The notes under the pieces are model-generated. The model made no database searches and was not told the origin of the DNA. It was given only the letters and a program-made list of their open reading frames with translations. A DNA stretch of 7,500 nt from Parachlamydiaceae bacterium (GTDB lineage Bacteria > Chlamydiota > Chlamydiia > Chlamydiales > Parachlamydiaceae): contig JACDGH010000127.1 of the NCBI GenBank assembly GCA_013815395.1, positions 1-7,500 on the forward strand. Direction: 5' to 3'. The translations under genes and the position numbers were made by a program. Each line of letters opens with the position of its first letter. The first letter of the stretch is position 1. Of the stretch, positions 1-6,167 are shown one piece after another.

Positions 1-31
1 AAAGACAATAGATATGATATTACTCATAATT

Positions 32-88
32 ACCCCTCCAGTGTTTTGTTGATCTAAAACACTATTTAACGGAGGGGTCTTTTTTTTT
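32..88 (+). terminator. Intrinsic terminator of the upstream gene
   Basis: Two nested perfect stems are visible. The outer stem ACCCCTCC (32-39) pairs with GGAGGGGT (71-78). The inner stem AGTGTTTT (40-47) pairs with AAAACACT (56-63) around an 8-base loop. A 7-base bulge (64-70) lies on the 3' side only. A run of nine T follows at 80-88. This is the layout of a Rho-independent terminator on the plus strand. The minus strand has no matching T run, so it is probably one-directional. It must serve a gene ending before position 1, which cannot be seen. Confidence 0.88.
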
Positions 89-115
89 CAAATCACCTGA
101 AATCCGGCATAGGAA

Positions 116-152
116 CTCTGCGTTTCCTCTTAGCCTCTAAATGTATAAAAGC
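116..152 (-). repeat. Left copy of an inverted dispersed repeat (segment A)
   Basis: The reverse complement of this 37-base stretch matches 7281-7318 at 34 aligned positions, with three mismatches and one single-base gap. The shared core is TTTAGAGGCTAAG followed by GGAAACGCAGAG. The left copy stops matching at 116, whereas the right copy continues into a GC-rich arm, so the left copy appears truncated. Together with 265-291 it forms a collinear, inverted counterpart of 7236-7318. Confidence 0.75.
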
Positions 153-190
153 GTGTCGAAATAAACAGGCCATATAACATTAAGAAATGT

Positions 191-300
191 CCATCTATTT
201 ATCCAATCCGTTCATACCACTCCATCAATTCCATTCACTGCATAAATCTTTAAATCACACCCCTACCCCCAATTATTCAATAACCATAAATCCTCGACCA
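191..300 (+). other. C-rich, G-poor tract; possible Rho-utilisation-like region
   Basis: By hand count these 110 bases hold 39 C but only 3 G (at 210, 240 and 296). Such a C-over-G bubble, unstructured in RNA, is what Rho loading (rut) regions look like. Its place just downstream of the intrinsic terminator would suit a backup terminator for readthrough transcripts. That role is inference. Part of the tract (265-291) is also a repeat match to 7236-7264, so the skew could instead be inherited from the repeat family. Confidence 0.3.
265..291 (-). repeat. Left copy of the inverted dispersed repeat (segment B)
   Basis: The reverse complement of 7236-7264 aligns here with 24 of 27 bases identical and one 2-base gap, including a perfect ACCCCCAATT (265-274). 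Segments A and B occur in the same order and both inverted at the right edge, where only 16 bases separate them instead of 112. This supports common descent with an indel in one copy rather than chance similarity. Confidence 0.55.
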
Positions 301-431
301 TGCACGGCAAAAGCGCTTAATTACAATCACAAAATATTATCTACTAATTATTTTTATGTTATCTAATATATTTCCCACTATGTCAGAATAACAGTAATAT
401 TCAACAAAAGTTAATCCTTGGAGAAAAATCG

Positions 432-1121
432 ATGAGTAAGTTAATTTTATTAAGGCACGGGCAATCTACATGGAATGAACTGAATCTATTTACCGGCTGG
501 GTCGATGTCCCACTTTCCACCCAAGGTATCGAGGAAGCTCTCGCTGCAGGAAAATTAATTAAAGATATCCCTATTGATTACATTGTCACCTCGACACTTA
601 TACGCGCGCAAATGACTGCCATGCTGGCTATGACCTTGCACTCCTCGGGAAAAGTACCTGTGATCCTTCATTCTGCAGAAGGTCGCCTTGCTGAATGGTC
701 TCAAATCCAGAGTGAGGATACTAAGCAACAGATCATTCCTGTGATTCGTTATTGGGAACTAAATGAAAGGATGTACGGCGATCTCCAAGGTCTTAATAAA
801 GCCGAGACAGCCCAAAAATTTGGAGATGCACAAGTGAAAATCTGGCGCCGCAGTTTTGATATCGCCCCACCTAATGGAGAGAGCTTGCTCATGACAGCCA
901 AGCGTGCGATACCTTGCTTTGAAGAAAAAATTATCCCCGTACTAGCCCAAGGATTAAACGTCTTTGTTTCTGCGCACGGCAATTCTTTACGATCGATCAT
1001 TATGGACATGGAGGGCTTATCTAAAGATGAGGTCGTTAATCTAGAGATTGCTACCGGCGCTCCAATCATCTATAATTATGATCAAGGTGTGTTTACTCGA
1101 GAATCGATTAGGACGAATTAA
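432..1121 (+). CDS. gpmA: 2,3-bisphosphoglycerate-dependent phosphoglycerate mutase
   Basis: This cytosolic enzyme interconverts 3- and 2-phosphoglycerate in glycolysis and gluconeogenesis. The histidine phosphatase motif RHGQSTWN lies at residues 8-15, with His9 as the phosphorylated residue. Arg58 sits in TSTLIRA, the general acid Glu112 in LNERMYGDLQG, and the second catalytic His182 in SAHGNSLR, so the active site is complete. The protein has 229 residues against about 250 in E. coli. It lacks the roughly 23-residue loop before the GESL segment (149-152) and carries an insert of about 26 residues before LNER. Both traits match the chlamydial PgmA I recall. The start is supported by GGAG at 420-423, eight bases before ATG. 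It is the first gene of a probable operon, with nifS-like following after 14 bases. A promoter should lie in the AT-rich region upstream, but none is clear. Confidence 0.95.
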   Translation: MSKLILLRHGQSTWNELNLFTGWVDVPLSTQGIEEALAAGKLIKDIPIDYIVTSTLIRAQMTAMLAMTLHSSGKVPVILHSAEGRLAEWSQIQSEDTKQQIIPVIRYWELNERMYGDLQGLNKAETAQKFGDAQVKIWRRSFDIAPPNGESLLMTAKRAIPCFEEKIIPVLAQGLNVFVSAHGNSLRSIIMDMEGLSKDEVVNLEIATGAPIIYNYDQGVFTRESIRTN

Positions 1122-1135
1122 TAACTGCAGGAAAT

Positions 1136-2305
1136 ATGGCACAAGGAATTTATTTAGATAATAATACTACTACGCGACCTTCAGAGCATGCAATTGCCAA
1201 GATGTTGCCATTTTTAACAGAAAGATGGGGCACGCCTTCTGCTCCCCACCACCTGGGACAACAATTATTTCCCGCTATCGATGAAGCTTTAAGAGGTATT
1301 TATGCTTTATTAGGCGCCAGAGAAAGCGATGACTTTATTTTCACCTCTTCAGGGGCCGAAGGGATCAATCAGGTAATTCTTTCGACATACTTCGATGTCA
1401 CGATACATACCGGCAAGAATCAATTTATCACTTCCACCATCGATGAAGCTCCAGCAATTATGAGCATAGGGCGCCTTGAGCAAATGAGCTGTGTTGGTAA
1501 AATGGCCCCGCCGGACAAAAATGGCTGCGTAACTGCCCATTCTATCTCTGAAGCAATCAATCCAAGAACGGCCCTTGTTTCCATCTCGTGGGCTAATGCT
1601 CTTACCGGCGTCATCAATCCCATTGAAGAAATCTCACGCCTTTGCCATGAACGGGGCATCCACTTACATCTCGATGCCACACATGTGCTTGGAAAAATGT
1701 TTATCGATTGGGAAAAACCGGCGGCCCACTTCATCACATTCAATGGCGATCACCTGCATGCCCCTAAAGGGACTGGTGGATTGTATATCCGTTCCGATGC
1801 AAAATGCTCCCCGTTTATTTTAGGAGGCGTAGAACAGGCTGGACATCGCGGGGGGAGTTATAACATGGCAGGCTTAGTTGCCCTGGGCGAAGCTGCCCGG
1901 GAAGCCATTGATAGTCGCGATCTCATATGTACAGAAGTAGCACGCCTTAAAGATAAATTTGAAAAAGGACTTATCTCTGCTATTTCTGAGGCCACTCCTT
2001 TCTTTCAACAGCAAGAACGATTACCTCATTGCTTTGCCATGGCTTTTCCAGGAATTGCCAATGAAGCTTTGCTATACGCTCTCAACCGCAAAAATATATA
2101 TGCAAGCATTGGTGGGGGATCTTCACAGCAAATTGGTCTAGTTTTAATGGCCAGTGGCGTGCCCGAAACGCTTGCTAATAGCGCCCTCAGCTTTGCCCTA
2201 TCAAGGGAAACTACCGAAGATGAAATTGATCGCGCTATCGATATTATCGCCGATTGCGTCAAGCGCATGCGCAAAATTTCACAATTTATTCCGCGTCAAA
2301 ATTAA
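1136..2305 (+). CDS. nifS: NifS/IscS-family protein lacking catalytic residues
   Basis: This is a 389-residue, full-length class V aminotransferase fold of the cysteine desulfurase family. Family landmarks are IYLDNN (5-10), FTSSGAEG (69-76), DATHVLGK (180-187), APKGTGGLYI (209-218) and HRGGSYNMAG (237-246). In cysteine desulfurases, PLP held by a lysine and a mobile cysteine release sulfur from cysteine. Aligned with E. coli IscS, the PLP lysine of SGHK is His206 in NGDH, stacking His104 is Glu104, Gln183 is His183, the cysteine of SSGSAC is Ser329, and the substrate arginine of RFSLG is Ser352. Asn154 and Asp180 remain. Classical desulfurase activity is therefore unlikely. The frame is uninterrupted, which argues for a retained function rather than decay. 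ATG at 1136 fits the family N-terminus; AGGA at 1129-1132 is only 3 bases from it. It lies between gpmA and nifU-like with 14-base gaps. Confidence 0.9.
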   Translation: MAQGIYLDNNTTTRPSEHAIAKMLPFLTERWGTPSAPHHLGQQLFPAIDEALRGIYALLGARESDDFIFTSSGAEGINQVILSTYFDVTIHTGKNQFITSTIDEAPAIMSIGRLEQMSCVGKMAPPDKNGCVTAHSISEAINPRTALVSISWANALTGVINPIEEISRLCHERGIHLHLDATHVLGKMFIDWEKPAAHFITFNGDHLHAPKGTGGLYIRSDAKCSPFILGGVEQAGHRGGSYNMAGLVALGEAAREAIDSRDLICTEVARLKDKFEKGLISAISEATPFFQQQERLPHCFAMAFPGIANEALLYALNRKNIYASIGGGSSQQIGLVLMASGVPETLANSALSFALSRETTEDEIDRAIDIIADCVKRMRKISQFIPRQN

Positions 2306-2319
2306 GAGGATAATGAGCT

Positions 2320-3111
2320 ATGGGTTTAACGAATTTAACGTCTCCTTTTCCCTGGAGTCGATACAGTAAAAAATTAATGGCTAAAATCGATAATCCTCGC
2401 TGCGCCGGTCATTTTACCCGTGAAGAGGCCGAAGCGCGTGATTTGCGCTTAGCTGAAGCTCAAGAAGGGAGTATGGAAGATGGCAATCTCATTCATCTTT
2501 ATTGGCTGGTGGATAAAGATGATGGTAGTGTGGTTGATGCCAAATTTCAGGTTTATGGACAATCAGCTCTCATAGGCGCTGCAGAAGCTGCTTGTGAATT
2601 AGTGATCGGGAAAAATTATGATCAAGCTCGTCGCATAAGCACCGAACTTATAGATAAACACTTGCGCGATCGCACAGACACACCCGCCTTCCCAAAGGAA
2701 ACTTATCCACATCTCAATTTAGTTTTGGGGGCTGTTGATCTAGCAGCAGAACAGTGCACTGACATCCCTTTTGCCGATACCTATGTAACTGCACCTGTGC
2801 CAACGGATATTGGAGAAGTCATTCCCGGGGGATATCCTGGATGGATGGAACTCACTTTAAAAAAGAAGATCGCCGTCATTGAACAAGTGCTTGACCAAGA
2901 TGTGCGCCCATACATTGCTTTGGATGCGGGGGGTGTCTCGGTGCTCAACCTGCTAAACGATAAAGAGCTGATCATTACTTACCAAGGTTCCTGCACTTCA
3001 TGTTACTCTTCGGTGGGAACAACGCTTTCCTATATTCAACAAGTTTTAAGAGCAAAAGTCCACCCCGATCTCAGCGTCGTGCCTGATTTAAGCCATCCTT
3101 TTACCACATAA
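2320..3111 (+). CDS. nifU: NifU-like protein: cysteine-less scaffold domain plus Nfu domain
   Basis: This 263-residue protein has two domains of NifU type. Residues about 12-145 resemble the IscU/NifU_N scaffold (NPRCAGHF 25-32, then DAKFQVYG 73-80). Residues about 180-255 form an Nfu domain with GSCTSC (223-228). In IscU the cluster is held by three cysteines. Here the matching positions are Asp54, Gln81 and Leu132, and the ligand-region Asp39 of IscU is Asn56. Only the Nfu CxxC, Cys225 and Cys228, is preserved; this motif normally holds a 4Fe-4S cluster across a dimer. The protein therefore probably acts as an Nfu-type carrier or partner, not as a classical scaffold. The start at 2320 has AAGAGGA (2304-2310) nine bases upstream; the overlapping ATG at 2313 is in another frame that ends by 2369. 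It is the last gene of the gpmA operon, and its 3' end overlaps birA by 11 bases, convergently. Confidence 0.9.
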   Translation: MGLTNLTSPFPWSRYSKKLMAKIDNPRCAGHFTREEAEARDLRLAEAQEGSMEDGNLIHLYWLVDKDDGSVVDAKFQVYGQSALIGAAEAACELVIGKNYDQARRISTELIDKHLRDRTDTPAFPKETYPHLNLVLGAVDLAAEQCTDIPFADTYVTAPVPTDIGEVIPGGYPGWMELTLKKKIAVIEQVLDQDVRPYIALDAGGVSVLNLLNDKELIITYQGSCTSCYSSVGTTLSYIQQVLRAKVHPDLSVVPDLSHPFTT

Positions 3112-3832
3112 TTTCACCCGCAAGGAAATTTTTTATCTCACGATTTTTTAGTTTTAAATTATAAGATCCGTCCAAATTGATAGAATCAAATGTGCCTTCC
3201 CAAATAGAGCGACTGTCATCAAAGCGCACTATTTGGTTAGAATCAGAGGAAATGCGGCGACGATATTCTTCCAAGAAAGGATAAAATCCTTCTTCTAAAA
3301 AATTTTCCAAATTAGAGGTAAAATGCTTTTGTAAATTTTCCAAGATATCTTCCACATCATAAGAATGGTGACTTTCAATTAATAAGGATGTGGCGGGTCG
3401 ATCAATTTGTTTTGCGCTCTCTAAAGGCATATTAACATTTAAGCCGATACCTAAGATGAAACACAATTGGTCAGAAAGGGACGTGGTTTCTGCCAAAATA
3501 CCTGCAATTTTCTTACCCGATAATAGCACATCATTGGGCCATTTAAGTGTTGGATGTAATCCTAGCTCTTCCAGCATATGTGCTGCCGAGAGGGCCATAA
3601 CTTGGGGAATATTGCCAATATCTTTGCGATGTTTTTCTATAAAAAAGCAAAAAGTGGCCAGCACGTTTTGTCCACTTAAAGATTCCCATTTCCTATTAAA
3701 ACGTCCGCGACCGGCTGTTTGCTCATCGGCTGTCACAAGCGTCACAGCTTCCTTTGGAAAAAGATGCGCATTTTGCTTGGCCCAAGTATTAGTTGAATCA
3801 ATCACCTTAAAATGACGTCTGAATAACTGCAT
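3101..3832 (-). CDS. birA: Biotin--[acetyl-CoA-carboxylase] ligase
   Basis: This cytosolic enzyme makes biotinyl-AMP from biotin and ATP and transfers biotin to a lysine of carrier proteins such as the acetyl-CoA carboxylase BCCP subunit. Visible motifs are STNTWAK (13-19), the biotin/AMP loop GRGRFNRKW (41-49), KWPNDVL (97-103), KKIAGILAE (107-115) and GIGLNVN (128-134), followed by a C-terminal domain from about residue 195 with WEGTF (211-215). At 243 residues it has no N-terminal helix-turn-helix, so it is a class I, non-repressor ligase. The start is supported by AAAGGAG (complement of 3838-3844), five bases before ATG. It lies 43 bases downstream of the secreted DUF687-like gene on the same strand with no terminator seen between them, so cotranscription is possible. 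Its stop region overlaps the nifU-like end on the other strand. Confidence 0.95.
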   Translation of the reverse strand: MQLFRRHFKVIDSTNTWAKQNAHLFPKEAVTLVTADEQTAGRGRFNRKWESLSGQNVLATFCFFIEKHRKDIGNIPQVMALSAAHMLEELGLHPTLKWPNDVLLSGKKIAGILAETTSLSDQLCFILGIGLNVNMPLESAKQIDRPATSLLIESHHSYDVEDILENLQKHFTSNLENFLEEGFYPFLEEYRRRISSDSNQIVRFDDSRSIWEGTFDSINLDGSYNLKLKNREIKNFLAGEIMW

Positions 3833-3875
3833 TCAAGCTCCTTTTTCTACTTTGTGCTTTCTACCTTACCTTGAA

Positions 3876-5426
3876 TTAACCTGAAATTGGCGATTGGGAA
3901 GAAGTGCTGCGACTATATTCCTCTTGGAATTGCTCTCCAAGAACATTAAGGATAGATTCATAGCTATGATTAGCTAGTGGATGCTCAATTAAGGGCACTC
4001 CTAAAAATGTGCCTAAATACACAATATTAGTGTTGGGATAAGAATCAGGATAAATCTGCTTGCCAATATAGTTAAGTGGATCAAACAGACAGACGCCATC
4101 GCGTTTGCTGACATAATTCACAACATTAGCAAAACCTTCATTCGGAATTATCGTTGGCGATCCAATTGTAGTGACGTGGATCATGCGAAGCTCTTGCGGT
4201 GTAAGTAAATTTTTTGCAGCATTGGTCTCAGCACCTCCTATACTGTGCGCATAGTGAAAGATTTTCCCTCCGGCTTCTGTGCCTCCCATCTCCTGAATAA
4301 GCTCTTTCCATTTTTTTGCCAACAAATGCGCTTGAGGGGAAATAAATCCGGATTTTACTTTAGCACAATCTGCCAGATCCCACATCCAACCTTTTGTAGG
4401 ACGATAGACATAATGAATTTTAGCGCCCCCATGAGATGATGAAAGCTTATGCAAATTTAAATGCAGATCTTTTTCAATGTTTAAAATGCCATTGATGAGT
4501 GTAATTCTTACCTTATCAATTTCATCTTTACGACCATACTCTCCGCTTTCAGCATCGTGTTGATAGTAACCTGTCATTTTTAAAAAATATTGCCCAAACA
4601 CTTGATGTAAAGCAGTATCCATTTCATTTTTCACATAATTGCTATAGGATAAATTTTTTTGAATTTCGGCAGCTTTTTCGGAGATCGCATTGTAAGCGTT
4701 TTCGACGCTTTCTTTAGCTTGTTCAAAATAGGATGAAGCGGCTTTAGGAGTCATTTCTTCTTTTACTGGAAAATGGGCAAAAGGCAAGATATGCATCTCT
4801 TCATCTTCAAGCGGAAGCGAGTACTTTTCTGATGGAAAATCTTCAAACTCGTATAAAGCAGCATATTTCATAATAATTACATTTGCTGCAGTTGTTTCTG
4901 CAGCCTGTCTAAGTTGTGCAGCATCGTCTATATAATTTGAAAAATATTTGATTGCAAAGCAGCGGTGGGTAGTTTCATCGATTATCTCATCTTCATCAAA
5001 TTCGGGAGTCTGGAAAATTTCTTCAAAGTAAGGTTGAATTGTAGAAGTGTTTTCTCCAAAGTAATCGCCATTCTGTTTTAAAATATCTTTACAAATCCCT
5101 TTTTCATCGTACTCATAAATATGGCAGCATAATTCTTGGTTCTCAATGTCTCTAATGATTCTGATTTGCATGCGGTATTCACCGGACAAGGGGTCTGTTT
5201 CCCAAATGATCTGTTCATTGCGGATCAGCTCTTTCGCACATGAATTTAAGGCAGAATAAACATCTATAGAATTAAGATAGGCTACGTCACCCTGTTCCGG
5301 ATGCCTCTTTTGGTTATTCTTGAGCAATTCCGTAAAAAAATCGGATTGATCATCATTTTCTATCCCCTGGATATACAAAGTATTAAAGAAGCAAATAAAA
5401 ATGGCAAATAGCTTAAACATAGACAC
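3876..5426 (-). CDS. Secreted DUF687-like alpha/beta-hydrolase candidate
   Basis: This is a protein of 516 residues from GTG, or 514 from the ATG at 5420. Residues 1-21 form a Sec signal peptide: Lys5 and then a hydrophobic stretch to about 20, with no lipobox cysteine. The middle (about 20-300) is acidic and unrecognised. The last 200 residues resemble the chlamydial DUF687 family as I remember it: ITLINGILN (308-316), IHYVYRPTKGW (337-347), HYAHSIGGAE (391-400), NYVSKRDG (437-444). HSIGG looks like a lipase-type nucleophile elbow with Ser395. Asp443 or Asp449 and His482 or His487 could complete a triad. Substrate is unknown. The ATG at 5420 has GGGG (5426-5429) five bases upstream and may be the better start. 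Export suggests a periplasmic, surface or host-directed role. It precedes birA on the same strand. The family link is moderately sure; enzymatic activity is only inferred. Confidence 0.7.
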   Translation of the reverse strand: MSMFKLFAIFICFFNTLYIQGIENDDQSDFFTELLKNNQKRHPEQGDVAYLNSIDVYSALNSCAKELIRNEQIIWETDPLSGEYRMQIRIIRDIENQELCCHIYEYDEKGICKDILKQNGDYFGENTSTIQPYFEEIFQTPEFDEDEIIDETTHRCFAIKYFSNYIDDAAQLRQAAETTAANVIIMKYAALYEFEDFPSEKYSLPLEDEEMHILPFAHFPVKEEMTPKAASSYFEQAKESVENAYNAISEKAAEIQKNLSYSNYVKNEMDTALHQVFGQYFLKMTGYYQHDAESGEYGRKDEIDKVRITLINGILNIEKDLHLNLHKLSSSHGGAKIHYVYRPTKGWMWDLADCAKVKSGFISPQAHLLAKKWKELIQEMGGTEAGGKIFHYAHSIGGAETNAAKNLLTPQELRMIHVTTIGSPTIIPNEGFANVVNYVSKRDGVCLFDPLNYIGKQIYPDSYPNTNIVYLGTFLGVPLIEHPLANHSYESILNVLGEQFQEEYSRSTSSQSPISG

Positions 5427-5609
5427 CCCATGATATTTTTAGTTAATAATATTCTAACTTTAAACATTCTAACAAAAAGCACATTGAACTGCACTAAGAG
5501 AAATAGCACTTAAAAATGCATAAAATAATCTATCAAAAATGCACCAAGAAGTGATAGGATGAGAGTTTGAAAGAGTCTGATTACTTAAACCTTTAAATAT
5601 TAAGAAACA
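5427..5609. promoter_or_regulatory. Divergent intergenic region
   Basis: This 183-base, AT-rich gap separates two divergently read genes and should carry promoters for both. I see a perfect direct repeat ATTCTAAC (5451-5458 and 5466-5473; 15-base period), a second direct repeat AAAAATGCA (5512-5520 and 5535-5543), and an inverted repeat CTATCA/TGATAG (5530-5535 and 5552-5557). On the minus strand TAGAAT (complement of 5452-5457) could be a -10 box. On the plus strand TTGAAA (5567-5572) could be a -35 box, but no -10 at normal spacing is convincing. The regulatory role is inferred from position. Confidence 0.35.
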
Positions 5610-6167
5610 ATGCCACTATCCATAACACCATCATATTCGTATCCAAACAGTCCAAGTTCAACCAGTCCGTTTCATAATTTCGAGTCCGTTCCCATACCTT
5701 CCGATGTGGATTCTTCATCTATAGATGAATCCTCTAACTATGGATCCTCGGATGATCAATTATATTCTGATGGTGAACCCCCACTTCATTTTTCCTATCC
5801 TTATGATGATTCGCTCACATCATCATCTTCCAGAGCAAATTCATTGTCCCCAAAGAATAAAGCTACAAATGTTATTATTGAGACTGTTAAAAAAATCCAG
5901 CAAATAATGCCTGTCTCGAGCATTTATTCTGAAGGCAATAATGATATGGATTATCAACCTAATTTTGATACAAGAGCGGTATGGAATCGAGAGCTAAAAC
6001 AAAAATTTAAAGCCAAAAATTATATCCCGCATACTCAAAAAAACACTGAAGAAAGAATCAAGACTGTACAATCTACTTTTAAATGTTTAAATAGAACTCG
6101 ATATTCAATCAGCAAAGTACCAAAATTTGCTAGAAATTCCAATCTTGCAAAGCCTAATTACCAATGA
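5610..6167 (+). CDS. Ser/Pro-rich protein of unknown function, coupled to prmA
   Basis: I do not recognise this 185-residue protein. Residues 1-84 are low-complexity and probably disordered, with about 25 serines, many prolines and tyrosines, and an acidic middle (32-70). Residues about 85-185 are different: a possible short helix (ATNVIIETVKKIQQIM, 84-99) and then a basic, Lys/Arg/Asn-rich tail. No signal peptide, membrane segment or catalytic motif is seen. The ribosome binding site is weak (only AAGAAA at 5602-5607 before ATG). The stop codon overlaps the prmA start by ATGA (6164-6167), which supports a real, translated gene. The composition would fit a type III secreted or phosphorylated effector-like protein in a chlamydial organism, but that is speculation. 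It could also be a fast-evolving lineage-specific protein. Confidence 0.6.
   Translation: MPLSITPSYSYPNSPSSTSPFHNFESVPIPSDVDSSSIDESSNYGSSDDQLYSDGEPPLHFSYPYDDSLTSSSSRANSLSPKNKATNVIIETVKKIQQIMPVSSIYSEGNNDMDYQPNFDTRAVWNRELKQKFKAKNYIPHTQKNTEERIKTVQSTFKCLNRTRYSISKVPKFARNSNLAKPNYQ

Larger units (their letters stand above)
89..431. other. Gene-free region upstream of gpmA
   Basis: No credible reading frame, tRNA or rRNA is seen in these 343 bases. The stretch contains a repeat remnant (116-152 and 265-291), a strongly C-rich and G-poor tract (191-300), a perfect 8-base palindrome AAGCGCTT (311-318), and an AT-rich segment (about 320-415) just before gpmA. The gpmA operon promoter must lie in or near that AT-rich segment because of the terminator at 32-88. 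I could not settle on a -35/-10 pair with good spacing, so none is called. Confidence 0.6.

Noticed and set aside
311..318. Perfect palindrome AAGCGCTT as a possible operator
   Set aside because: Eight bases are too short to support an operator, and no second copy was seen nearby.
320..415. Promoter for gpmA among TTACAA, TATTAT, TCTAAT and TAATAT motifs
   Set aside because: In such AT-rich DNA many near-matches occur, and no -35/-10 pair with about 17 bases of spacing stood out.
1420..1743. Open frame of 107 codons on the minus strand
   Set aside because: It is antisense to the NifS-like gene and has no support from motifs or a binding site.
1136..2305. NifS-like gene as a pseudogene
   Set aside because: There is no frameshift or internal stop, the length is normal for the family, and the conserved frame runs to the C-terminus; loss of catalytic residues alone does not make it a decayed gene.
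3390..3815. Open frame of 141 codons on the plus strand
   Set aside because: It lies wholly antisense to birA, whose motifs are complete, and its translation shows no recognisable domain.
3876..5426. Lipoprotein signal peptide on the DUF687-like protein
   Set aside because: The only early cysteine (Cys12) lies within the hydrophobic core and lacks a lipobox pattern, so an ordinary Sec signal is the better reading.
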